Made by a program: the position numbers and the translations under genes
Assembly (NCBI GenBank): GCA_963575745.1
Contig: CAUYUJ010001406.1
Coordinates: 1-37,598, forward strand
Direction: 5' to 3'
Source of the DNA: Prorocentrum cordatum
Taxonomy: Eukaryota; Sar; Dinophyceae; Prorocentrales; Prorocentraceae
Length of the DNA: 37,598 nt
Shown: positions 10,632 through 20,209 of the stretch, piece by piece
Position numbering within the stretch: the stretch's first letter is position 1
Layout: every line of letters starts with the position of its first letter
Notes under the pieces: model-generated
The model's input: only the letters and a program-made list of their open reading frames with translations
Told to the model about the DNA's origin: nothing
The model's database searches: none

Positions 10632-10953
10632 CACTTATGCGGCTGCAGCTCCGGTAGAAGGCCGATCTCACCTAGACTGTTCTGGGAGAGCTCTCTGAGA
10701 GCTATAAGGTTTAATATTAGAAGCCGGCCGGTGGTGGCCCCCGCCAGCAGCCCAGCTTCCGGCACGTTTCCACGCGAGCCTGCACGCGCGCAGGCACGCA
10801 GGGAAGCGTTTCTGGCTGCGTTTCGGCAGCGCTGCAGGGGAGCTTCCCAGAGCGCCAGAAGAGCTTTACCTCGTAGAGCTCTCCGGTATCGATGAGCTAG
10901 GGGCATTCCGGCGCGGGCTGGAGCTAGTTGGCCGACCAGACCAGAACGGACAA
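10632..10953 (+). repeat. HC fragment interrupted by start of an HB
   Basis: After about 47 bp of unassigned sequence, HC text starts near 10679 (GAGAGCTCTCTGAGAGC). It continues through a GCCTGCACGCGCGCAGGC motif to GAGCTT at 10866. There a plus-oriented HB begins (TACCTCGTAGAGCTCTCC, 10867), which is itself interrupted after GAACGGACAA at 10953 by the next HC. Confidence 0.62.
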
Positions 10954-11430
10954 TTCCCAGAGAGCGCTCTGAGAGCTAGAGGGCTTAAGATTAGAAGCCG
11001 GACGGTGGTGGTGCCCGCAAGGAGCTCCTCCGCGGCGGTCCACGTTCCCTGGAGAAACTCCGGCGGCCCGGCGACGAGTCCGGGAGAGCTTCCGGCAAGC
11101 TTCCACACGTGCCTGCACGCGTTCAGGCATGCATGGACTGGCGCCGGCGGTGAACCGTCAACCTGGTCTTTTGCGTCTTTTGCGTCTTTGCTGGGACCGT
11201 CTTGGCCACTGAGGCCAGGTCCAACAAAGTATCAGGCGAAACAGAGCCTCTTATTCATCACGCAAGCAGTCAGCTCTTATACCACACAGCGAAGCTGAAG
11301 GAATAAAGAGAATCACATGCCGCAATGACACAATCAAACGCAACGCACACAAAGAAAACGAGTAAGTCAGTGAACAGCGAAGCTGCAGGAATAAACAAGA
11401 CACAGAAAAGAAGAAACAATGTGTGGCATA

Positions 11431-12375
11431 TCACTGCGAATGATCAAAGAAGGTCTGCACAACCTGTGGGAGCACCTCGCATATGCGCTCCGCCGCCGAT
11501 AGTTCCGTATCTGTAACAGTGGCGCTTGGTGGTAGACACCAAGCCGCGAGATACACATCCTTGAAAATGATGTCGGTCCGCGAGAAGATATATTTGTTTC
11601 GCAGACCAATCTGTATCCATACACCACAGGCACTACCGCGGCTACAAACTCCCCCATCGAAGCCGGCTTTGATAAGGCAAGGAATATAACACTGAGATTC
11701 AAAGTCGTTGAGGTAAACGAAATCGGCGTACACGTGGCCCTGACGGGCCTGATGGGTCAGTAAGTCAGCTCTCTGGTTCCATTCCCGAAAAGAATGAGAG
11801 AAGAAGTCACGGCCGGCCTCTGGAGGCCTCACCAAGTAAGTTTCCTGCATTTCGTCCAACTTATTAATCAGAGTATCCACCCTTTTCTGATATACCTGAG
11901 CTAATACTTTCCATTTCCCGCAGAGCCAGTTAATTACAAGCAGTGAGTCCCCTTGGATGTCCAGTGGTATCCCATCCGTATCGAGGTCCCACTGTGTACA
12001 ACGCATATTATGCAACGCAATACGTTTGCTGAGGCGATCCCTATATGCTGGTGTATCCTCCCGATCCTGACCAATATGAACCCCTCCATCCTCATCCAAG
12101 TTCAAGAACACAGGCACCCCTGAGGACGCCAAACCTTTGCACTTCTTTTGGAAGTACTTCAACATAGTACTTGAACAAACATTAGCAGCGAAATCCATGA
12201 AATGCTCAAAACTTCCAGCAAAGAAATCCCACCAGGATAAACCGTAAAACGATTCCAATGAATAGTACCACGGACGAAGTCCGACACTCTCCTGTCCCCC
12301 CCGATGTCTTTTCATTGAGCTGGCCTCCTTCCAATTCCCCCAACATCTGAGAGCCTCGCTTGAATCTGTCCTCAT
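11431..12375 (-). CDS. LINE A RNase H-like domain (circularly permuted motif order)
   Basis: C-terminal part of the LINE A polyprotein, 314 residues from the first Met after an in-frame TAG. The frame is continuous with the reverse transcriptase upstream, so this is probably one polyprotein broken by a stop. The last ~180 residues carry RNase H motifs that would degrade RNA in the RNA-DNA hybrid. They are QGDSLLVINWL (D143), FFSHSFREWNQRADLLTH (H194, D204), AGFDGG (D240) and VTDTELSAAE (E291). In ordinary RNase H the order is D in FDGG, E in the helix, D in GDS, D in the NxxAD box; here the last two come first, a circular permutation. Residues 1-130 are a linker rich in W, F and C that I do not recognise. 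The Met at 12375 is the first after the stop and may not be a real start. Confidence 0.72.
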   Translation of the reverse strand: MRTDSSEALRCWGNWKEASSMKRHRGGQESVGLRPWYYSLESFYGLSWWDFFAGSFEHFMDFAANVCSSTMLKYFQKKCKGLASSGVPVFLNLDEDGGVHIGQDREDTPAYRDRLSKRIALHNMRCTQWDLDTDGIPLDIQGDSLLVINWLCGKWKVLAQVYQKRVDTLINKLDEMQETYLVRPPEAGRDFFSHSFREWNQRADLLTHQARQGHVYADFVYLNDFESQCYIPCLIKAGFDGGVCSRGSACGVWIQIGLRNKYIFSRTDIIFKDVYLAAWCLPPSATVTDTELSAAERICEVLPQVVQTFFDHSQ

Positions 12376-12381
12376 TCTATC

Positions 12382-13983
12382 CTACAGTCGGCCAAACGCC
12401 AGACATGAGAAACGAGAGTCTCTCCAAGCTCTCGTCGAGTTCGCCTCCAACGCCTCCCGATCTGTGATCAACCTGTGGGCAAAATCATGGATGTCAATTG
12501 CCCACATCCAATGCACTCTGAGAAACTTCTGTACAATACCCGCAAAGTGAGCATCATGAAATTTTTGTCTCGCACGTTCATACTTCCTCGTATTCCATTC
12601 CTGATAACTTTCCCCTTCCCTCCGTATACAGCGAGACATTACAGACAGGCACTTGCCTTCAAAGATATGAAGGGCACTCAATGAACTAGAATCGACCGTG
12701 CATCCTTCCGCCGCGTAGAGCACAATACTCTGAACTATCTGAGCATACCTCTCATATTTATCTTTCAACGGGATGGCCGTGGAGCGGAAGAAGGTCGCCT
12801 GCCCCCAGAAGGCCCTGCGAGCACAGTCAATACTAGCGTCCAAATCAGGATGTTCATTCACATGTAGTTCAGAACAAATATGAGCCCCAAGCACCTCCAT
12901 CTCCGTCGTCCTTCTAAATCGATACACTCCAGACTCCTCCGACCCCATCGAGAGAACAAGATCAGCAGTGCGTAGTATTTCCCCTTCCACATCTCGCGGA
13001 GGCTCGACCCCGAACACCATGTACAATAGGCTGGATTCCTTCCATCTCATGGCATAATCATGTAACTGTGTAGTTAGACCGTATAACATGCGTGTGAGTT
13101 CCTCTCGACTCCGAGCCAATACATAACAGTTGTCCGCCCAAAGGAAGTGATTAATAATCGAAACACAGCTAGTCGAGCCAGTCGCAAACTCAATACGATA
13201 ACCTAGTCCTAGCACGTCCCATTCTCGAATCGTGGAGCCCCACATAGCAGCAACAATAAGATTGAAAGCCAACGGGCCCTCAGGCCCTCCCGTCCGAATA
13301 CATTTGTCCCACCTAACCTCCACCACCTCAATCCCATCATAATAGACAGTGCCTACACATTCGCACAAGGGGTTAAGTAGAGCATACTGTAGGTATAGGG
13401 GTACACTCGCATGATCCAACCCGCGCCTGACATTGGCCACCGTGCAGTGATCGAACGCCTGAAGGACATCAGCGTTCGCCAAGTGTGCCGTTTCCCCTTT
13501 TCCCCATTGTGCAGCATGTAGACCTATGTGTTTGATGCTAGCCGTGATTTCGTGTGTACGACGATGTTCCTGGAAACCATACAACCCAATATGACGAAAC
13601 ACTCCGTTCCTTTCAATATGACCCTCAACCAGGAGAACAATACAGGAACTGAACCATCTCGACACAGCATTCTGCATACACAGCAAACGTCCGTCTTTTA
13701 ACTTAGTAATCCCTGGAGTTTTTGGCATAAAAGAGACGAGAATCTCACGCCACGGCTGAGGATACGGAATCGTGAGCTTGATGGTTTTATCGAACAACTT
13801 CTGGATCGCTCTGAGAGCACACCACGGCAAGCTCCTTAGAATCTCGCACGGTATCCCGTCTGGCCCAGTAGCCCTCTGGGTCTTCAGCCGAGCACGTGCT
13901 CTGAGAAGCAGCGCCATACTAATTCCCACAACTGATGTGGATCGTACCTCATGTACAGCCCTCATCCTGATCTCCTCCATCAT
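12382..13983 (-). CDS. LINE A reverse transcriptase (5'-truncated)
   Basis: Reverse transcriptase domain of a LINE that would copy element RNA at a nicked target in the nucleus. From Met13983 there are 533 residues to TAG at 12382-12384. Motifs in order: ATGPDGIP (residues 38-45), AVSRW (106-110, motif 2), ADVLQAFDH (motif A, D172), IRTGGPEGPLAFN (motif B, about 229-241), HFLWADN (motif C, D284-N285) and RWKESSLLYMVFG (motif D). The second aspartate of the usual F-x-D-D is Asn. The endonuclease and any ORF1 are missing because the copy is truncated at 13984. The frame stays open upstream through hairpin and satellite DNA to 16338 by chance; that extension is not part of the gene. After the TAG the same frame continues directly into the RNase H-like region. 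Confidence 0.85.
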   Translation of the reverse strand: MMEEIRMRAVHEVRSTSVVGISMALLLRARARLKTQRATGPDGIPCEILRSLPWCALRAIQKLFDKTIKLTIPYPQPWREILVSFMPKTPGITKLKDGRLLCMQNAVSRWFSSCIVLLVEGHIERNGVFRHIGLYGFQEHRRTHEITASIKHIGLHAAQWGKGETAHLANADVLQAFDHCTVANVRRGLDHASVPLYLQYALLNPLCECVGTVYYDGIEVVEVRWDKCIRTGGPEGPLAFNLIVAAMWGSTIREWDVLGLGYRIEFATGSTSCVSIINHFLWADNCYVLARSREELTRMLYGLTTQLHDYAMRWKESSLLYMVFGVEPPRDVEGEILRTADLVLSMGSEESGVYRFRRTTEMEVLGAHICSELHVNEHPDLDASIDCARRAFWGQATFFRSTAIPLKDKYERYAQIVQSIVLYAAEGCTVDSSSLSALHIFEGKCLSVMSRCIRREGESYQEWNTRKYERARQKFHDAHFAGIVQKFLRVHWMWAIDIHDFAHRLITDREALEANSTRAWRDSRFSCLAFGRL

Positions 13984-14079
13984 ACTGGTCACCGCCGGGG
14001 ACCTCGTAGAGCTCTTTTCACGCGTAAGAGAGCTCAGAGTCAGAAGAGAGAGCTTCTGATGGCATTCTCGAAAAATTGA

Positions 14080-16384
14080 ACCATCATTCCCAACCATCCT
14101 GTGGTGTTGGGTCCTCGTTTTGAAGAGACGGTGCCCCGCGTTCCTCTCCTTCTCCTCCTCGCCCTCCTCCCTCCACCCCTCCTTGCCTCTGCTCTCGGCA
14201 CACCTCTCACGCGTTTCGTAGCCCCATTGGGAGCTCCACCGAAGGCCCCAGTGGGGGTGTTCGCATGCGGTTCCCCCACCCAGGGCAGCGTTTCGTGGCC
14301 CCATAGGGAGCTCCACCGAAGGCCCCAGTGGGGGTGTTCGCATGCGGTTCCCCCACCCAGGGCAGCGTTTCGTGGCCCCATAGGGAGCTCCACCGAAGGC
14401 CCCAGTGGGGGTGTTCGCATGCGGTTCCCCCACCCAGGGCAGCGTTTCGTAGCCCCATAGGGAGCTCCACCGAAGGCCCCAGTGGGGGTGTTCGCATGCG
14501 GTTCCCCCACCCAGGGCAGCGTTTCGTGGCCCCATAGGGAGCTCCACCGAAGGCCCCAGTGGGGGTGTTCGCATGCGGTTCCCCCACCCAGGGCAGCGTT
14601 TCGTGGCCCCATAGGGAGCTCCACCGAAGGCCCCAGTGGGGGTGTTCGCATGCGGTTCCCCCACCCAGGGCAGCGTTTCGTAGCCCCATAGGGAGCTCCA
14701 CCGAAGGCCCCAGTGGGGGTGTTCGCATGCGGTTCCCCCACCCAGGGCAGCGTTTCGTGGCCCCATAGGGAGCTCCACCGAAGGCCCCAGTGGGGGTGTT
14801 CGCATGCGGTTCCCCCACCCAGGGCAGCGTTTCGTGGCCCCATAGGGAGCTCCACCGAAGGCCCCAGTGGGGGTGTTCGCATGCGGTTCCCCCACCCAGG
14901 GCAGCGTTTCGTGGCCCCATAGGGAGCTCCACCGAAGGCCCCAGTGGGGGTGTTCGCATGCGGTTCCCCCACCCAGGGCAGCGTTTCGTAGCCCCATAGG
15001 GAGCTCCACCGAAGGCCCCAGTGGGGGTGTTCGCATGCGGTTCCCCCACCCAGGGCAGCGTTTCGTGGCCCCATAGGGAGCTCCACCGAAGGCCCCAGTG
15101 GGGGTGTTCGCATGCGGTTCCCCCACCCAGGGCAGCGTTTCGTGGCCCCATAGGGAGCTCCACCGAAGGCCCCAGTGGGGGTGTTCGCATGCGGTTCCCC
15201 CACCCAGGGCAGCGTTTCGTAGCCCCATAGGGAGCTCCACCGAAGGCCCCAGTGGGGGTGTTCGCATGCGGTTCCCCCACCCAGGGCAGCGTTTCGTGGC
15301 CCCATAGGGAGCTCCACCGAAGGCCCCAGTGGGGGTGTTCGCATGCGGTTCCCCCACCCAGGGCAGCGTTTCGTAGCCCCATAGGGAGCTCCACCGAAGG
15401 CCCCAGTGGGGGTGTTCGCATGCGGTTCCCCCACCCAGGGCAGCGTTTCGTGGCCCCATAGGGAGCTCCACCGAAGGCCCCAGTGGGGGTGTTCGCATGC
15501 GGTTCCCCCACCCAGGGCAGCGTTTCGTGGCCCCATAGGGAGCTCCACCGAAGGCCCCAGTGGGGGTGTTCGCATGCGGTTCCCCCACCCAGGGCAGCGT
15601 TTCGTGGCCCCATAGGGAGCTCCACCGAAGGCCCCAGTGGGGGTGTTCGCATGCGGTTCCCCCACCCAGGGCAGCGTTTCGTGGCCCCATAGGGAGCTCC
15701 ACCGAAGGCCCCAGTGGGGGTGTTCGCATGCGGTTCCCCCACCCAGGGCAGCGTTTCGTGGCCCCATAGGGAGCTCCACCGAAGGCCCCAGTGGGGGTGT
15801 TCGCATGCGGTTCCCCCACCCAGGGCAGCGTTTCGTAGCCCCATAGGGAGCTCCACCGAAGGCCCCAGTGGGGGTGTTCGCATGCGGTTCCCCCACCCAG
15901 GGCAGCGTTTCGTGGCCCCATAGGGAGCTCCACCGAAGGCCCCAGTGGCTGCTCTCGCATGCGGTTCCCCCACCCAGGGCAGCGTTTCGTGGCCCCATAG
16001 GGAGCTCCACCGAAGGCCCCAGTGGCTGCTCTCGCATGCGGTTCCCCCACCCAGGGCAGCGCTTCGTGGCCCCATGGGGAGCTCCACCGAAAGCCCCCGT
16101 GGCGCAGTTCGCATGCGCTTCCCCCACCCAGGGCAGCGTTTCGTGGCACCATAGGGAGCTCCACCGAAGGCCCCAGTGGCGCAGTTCGCATGCGGTTCCC
16201 CCACCCAGGGCAGCGTTTCGTAGCCCCATAGGGAGCTCCACCGAAGGCCCGCCCCGGTGGCGCAGTCCGCATGCGGTTCCCCCATCCAAGGCAGCGCTTC
16301 GTGGCCCCATATGGAGCCCCACCGAAAGCGGCACCCACAACGCGTTACCAACAATTGCTTATGGTTGGGTCTTTCGCCAGGATA
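14080..16384. mobile_element. Insert carrying the 77-bp satellite
   Basis: HB text stops after CTCGAAAAATTGA (14079) and resumes at the T-run before CTTGTCGACATGAAG (16385). The insert has a 9-bp inverted repeat near its ends, CCCAACCAT at 14089-14097 and ATGGTTGGG at 16361-16369. It also has a pyrimidine-rich stretch at about 14131-14205 and then the tandem array. No coding gene. Whether it moved as a transposon with these short inverted repeats or arose by expansion in place is open. Confidence 0.55.
14211..16328. repeat. 77-bp tandem satellite, about 27 copies
   Basis: A direct tandem repeat of a 77-bp unit (contains GGGAGCTCCACCGAAGGC, GGGGGTGTTCGCATGCGG and CACCCAGGGCAGCG). Central units are identical except for one G/A site (CGTGGCCCC or CGTAGCCCC). 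The units after about 15945 diverge (GGCTGCTCTCG, GCGCAGTTCG), and the last unit carries a 4-bp insertion. 77 is not a multiple of 3 and the minus strand has no stop in any frame, so long repeat-only open frames arise; I do not regard them as genes. There are no unique spacers, so it is not a CRISPR array. Confidence 0.95.
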
Positions 16385-16563
16385 TTTTTTTTTTTCTTGT
16401 CGACATGAAGTTTGTTCCGGCAAGTGCTTTGATAGTAAATGTGCGCCTACAGAGCTCATATTAAGACGCAGAGGCTTTCATAGTCGTTTACAGGTGGGAA
16501 AAATCTGCTTTCTCAAAATCAATTGCCGAACATCTTTCAAATCTTAGCAAAATGCACCCAAAG

Positions 16564-17254
16564 TACCTCGTAGAGCTCTTCGGCATCGATGAGCTAGAGG
16601 AATTCCGGCGCGGGGTGGAGCTAGTTGGTCGACCCGGCCAAAAGAGACAAACTTGTGACTTTCGATGGGTTATGCAAAGATTTGAAAGATATTTGACAAT
16701 TCATTTTGAGAAACCAGATGTTTCCCACCTGTAGTGGATATTGCGCGTTGCCAGTCAAATTCTCAGGTCCGTAGGTGCAGTACTACTGTTAAAACACTTG
16801 GGGGAACCGACTTTCGATGAAAACGAAAAATCTTGATGTTTCGACTTTTTCTGCTCTCGCTTCAGAAGCTTCCTTGATGTGTTCTGAGGAGCGCTGTGCA
16901 ACAAAAGAGCTCTACGTGGGAACCTTCCTCTACACACATGAAGAAAGCGCTGAAGCGAGAGCTGAAAAACTCTAAAAATCACAATTTTTCGGCTTCCATC
17001 CAAAATCGGTTCCTGCAAGTCTTTCGATAGTAATACTGCAGCCACGGACTTGGAAATTTAACTGGCAGACGCGTCATAACCCACTATACGTGAGAATAAT
17101 ATGGTTTCTTAAAATTCATTGTCAAATATCTTTCAAATCTTAGCAACACCGACCCAAAGTCACCACTTTGTCTCTTAAGGCCGGGTCGCCCAACTAGCTC
17201 CATCCCGCGCCGGAATTCCTCTAGCTCATCGACGGCGAAGAGCTCTACGAGGTA
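16564..17254. mobile_element. Inverted dimer of HB' with two 5' ends
   Basis: Both ends carry the HB 5' terminus in inverted orientation (TACCTCGTAGAGCTCTTCG and its complement, 19 bp perfect). The arms (16564 to about 16916, and about 16917 to 17254) are diverged HB' bodies meeting head-to-head near TCTACGTGGGAACC. The 3' hairpin is absent. Host HB flanks CACCCAAAG and TGGTCTCTTTTTG rejoin without duplication. Confidence 0.78.
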
Positions 17255-17302
17255 TGGTCTCTTTTTGTCGGGGCGACCAACTAGCTCCACCCCGCGCCAG
17301 AA

Positions 17303-18484
17303 CTGGACGCCGGCGGTAAACCGTCAACCTTGGTTACCGCCGGGGGACTCGTAGAGCTTCCTGAGCATATATAATGTCGAAAAAAATTGCAGAGAACAAA
17401 TAGTTTTTCAGCCTGAACGATTTCAGACCTCTCGATGCAACAGCCAAACGCCCCTCATGCTTCTGGCTCGTTTTCTGTGCGCACGAGCTCCGTAGCTCTC
17501 CTACCTCTCAAGATCACTTGCAATACAAATAGTTTCGCGAATCTAGCTCGAGTATTAGAACAAGTTCAGACATCTGAATGCAACAGGCGACGCGCCTGAT
17601 GTCTCTGAGTCGATTCCTGCGAGTACCAGCCTTGCAGCCCCCTTACAGCCCGAGTTAAGTGCAGAAAATTGACAGCATCTCTGAAGATGACTCAAACAAT
17701 ACGAATAGTTGTGCGGACCTAGCTTGGGCAGCAGCCCGAGTTCAGTGCCCTGGATGTGACAGGCAGACGCGCCTGACGTCTCCGAATCGATTCCAGAGAT
17801 TACCAGCCCTGCAGCCCCCTTACAGCTGGAGTTAAGTGCAGAAAACGGACAGCACCTCTCAAGATGACTCGACGAATACGAATAGTTTTCCGATCCTAGC
17901 TCGGGCAGCACACCGAGTTTCAAGCTCTCGATTCGGCAGGCGGACGCGCCTGATGTCTCTGAATCGATTCCTGTGAGTAAGAGCTCTGTAGCACCCCTAC
18001 AGCCCGAGTTAAGTGCAGAAAACTGTCAGCACCTCTGAAGATGACTCGACCAACACGAATAGTTTCGCGAACCTAGCTCGGGCAGACCGAGTTGAGGCTC
18101 TAGATGAAACAGACGAACGCGCCTAATGATCCGAGATCGATTTCTGTGAGAATGACCTCTGTAGCTGCCCTACCGCTCGAGTTAAGTACAAAATATCCGA
18201 CAGCGCGTATCAAGATGACTCGAAACAGCCGTTCCCGCCGCGATGCTCTTTTGCAGAAATATTTACCCGATCGAGCTAAGATTAAGATGGCGAGCGGGAA
18301 TAAGATCGAATATGGTCATAAAAAATTAGAACTCAAACGAATCGTTCAATTTCGAGAACAAAATTTTCAACCGATCAAAAGTCAGCAAAAGGTCCGTCGA
18401 GATTTTTCTTGCCAACTAGCTCTCCAGCGCGCCGGAATTACTCTTAAGCTTCCAGCAACTAGCTAAGGGAAGCTCTACGAGTTG
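17303..18484 (-). mobile_element. HA element, complete (1182 bp), inserted in HB
   Basis: CTGGACGCC start, hairpin 17310-17343, GACTCGTAGAGCTTCC, subrepeats, and a far end GGAAGCTCTACGAGTTG. Host HB flanks CGCGCCAGAA and TTCCTCTAGCTC rejoin to the standard HB text. No duplication. Confidence 0.86.
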
Positions 18485-19612
18485 TTCCTCTAGCTCATCG
18501 GTGACGAAGAGCTATACGAGGTACGCGTTTCTTGTCGGGCTCCAGCAGCGCTGCAGGGGGGCTTCCCAGAGCGCCAGAGGAGCTTTACCAGAGCTTGAAC
18601 GGCTCGCCAGAAACTGGGCACCGGCGGTAAACCGTCAACCTTGGTTACCGCCGGGAGACTCGCAGAGCTTCCTAGCTCGACTCAAGTTGAGAAAACCGAC
18701 AGCACCTACCAACATTCCGACTCATAGTGAATATTGTTTGACCTCTGAATGCGACAGGCGGACGCGTCTGATCTCTGCAAATCGACTACTGTCATTACCA
18801 GCCCTGTAGCCCCCCTACAGACCGAGTTAAGTGCAGAAAACAGACAGCACCTCTCAGGATATCGAACAATACAGTGGGTTTGCAAACCTAATTCGGGCAG
18901 CAGACCGAGTTCCGAGCTCTGGATTTGACAGGCGGACGCGCCTGATGTCTTTAAATCGATTCCTGTGACCACCAGCACTGTAGCCCCCCCTCAGCGCGAG
19001 TTAAGTGAAGAAATCCGAGAGCACTTCTCAAGATGACTCGACCAATACGAATAGTTTCGTGATTCTAGATCGGGCAGCAGACCGAGTTCAGAGCTCTGGA
19101 TTCGACAGACAAACGCAACTGATGATTCTGAATCGGTTCCCGTAAATATCAGCTCTGTAGCTGTCCTACAGCTCGAGTTAAGTACAGAAAACCGAGAGTT
19201 GCTGTCAAGATGACTGGAATAATACGAATAGGTTTGCGGACCTAGCTCGGCTAACACACCGAGTTCAGACCTCTGGATTCAACAGGCGAACGCGCCTAAT
19301 CATTCAACATCGATGAGCTGTGCTTACCAGCGCTGTAGCTGTCCTACAGCTCGAGTTATGTTCAGAAAACCGTCAGCGCGTATCAAGATGACTCGAAACC
19401 GCCGATCCCGCCACAGTGCTTTTCGATAGTAATATTCACCCGATCGAGCTGAGATCAAGATGGCGAGCGGGAATAAGATCGAATATCACGGGAAAAAATA
19501 CTAGAGCTCTAACGAATGGTTGAATTTCGAGAACAAAATTTTCAACCGACCCAAAGTCACCAAAAGTTCCGTCGAGATTTTTCGAGCCAACTAGCTCTCC
19601 AGTGCGCCGGAA

Positions 19613-19976
19613 CTGGCGCCGGCGGTGAACCGTCAATCTGGTCATTGCCGGGAACCTCGTAGAGCTTATTTGACGCGCAAGAGTGCTTGTTCTCAAAAAA
19701 GAGAAAAATTATTGCTTTTTCGACATGACGATGGTTCCGCCAAGTGTTTTGATAGTAAGAGTGCATCTAGAGACCTCATATCAAGAGGCGAAGGCCCTTA
19801 TAGTCGTCTACACGTGCGAAAAATCTGCTTTCTCAAAATGAATTGTCACATATCTTTCAAATATTCGCAAAACCACCCAAAAGTTGTCACATTGTCCGCC
19901 TCGGCCGGGTCGGCCAACTAGCTCCACCCCGCGCCGGAATTCCTCTAGCTCATCGATGCCGAAGAGCTACGAGGTA
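19613..19976 (-). mobile_element. HB element, complete (364 bp), first of a pair
   Basis: CTGGCGCC start, hairpin 19619-19651, far end CGAAGAGCTACGAGGTA (3-bp deletion in the inverted repeat). It is followed immediately by a second HB. The HA host joins exactly when both are removed (GCCGGAA plus TTACTCTTAAG). Confidence 0.86.
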
Positions 19977-20178
19977 CTGGCGCCGGCGGTGAACCGTCAA
20001 CCTGGTCACCGCCGGGAACCTCGTAGAGCTCCTAGCACGCGTAAGACTGCTCAGCATCGAAAGAGAGGGTTTCTGGAAGCATTTCTCGAAAAACAGAAAA
20101 CATGTTTTTTTTTCATGTCGACATAAAGTTGGTTCCGCCAAATGTTTTAACAGTAAAAGTGCATCTAGAGAGCTCATA

Positions 20179-20209
<31 letters not shown>

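Larger units (their letters stand above)
11169..13984 (-). mobile_element. LINE A: 5'-truncated non-LTR retrotransposon
   Basis: A 2.8-kb LINE fragment on the minus strand, inserted into the loop-proximal part of an HB hairpin. The 6-bp sequence CTGGTC is present on both sides (11163-11168 and 13985-13990) and is a likely target-site duplication. The 3' end (low coordinates) is a short tandem tail, read on the plus strand as TTTTGCGTC twice at 11169-11186. The 5' truncation falls inside the reverse transcriptase region. 11187-11430 is the 3' untranslated region and holds a partly repeated CAGCGAAGCTG-x-AGGAATAAA motif (11287, 11375). The interruption of a well-preserved hairpin shows it arrived after the HB element. 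Confidence 0.88.
11138..18523 (-). mobile_element. HB element expanded by four nested insertions
   Basis: Left end CTGGCGCC with the hairpin interrupted (11144-11168 and 13985-13998). Right end CGAAGAGCTATACGAGGTA at 18523. HB text in between lies at 13985-14079, 16385-16563, 17255-17302 and 18485-18523. Nested inside are LINE A, the 77-bp satellite insert, an inverted-dimer element and an HA. Every piece of remaining HB text is in the right order and orientation. Confidence 0.8.

Noticed and set aside
14211-16328. CRISPR array
   Set aside because: Units are contiguous 77-bp direct repeats without unique spacers or cas genes, in eukaryotic DNA.
12382-16459. Giant minus-strand proteins of 1318, 766 and 750 residues
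   Set aside because: They are the 77-bp satellite read in its three open frames. Only 12382-13983 of the longest one is a real (LINE) coding region.
14211-16464. Ladder of identical 69-residue plus-strand ORFs
   Set aside because: Produced by the TAG in CCATAGGG recurring once per frame every 231 bp in the satellite; no start context or conservation beyond the repeat.
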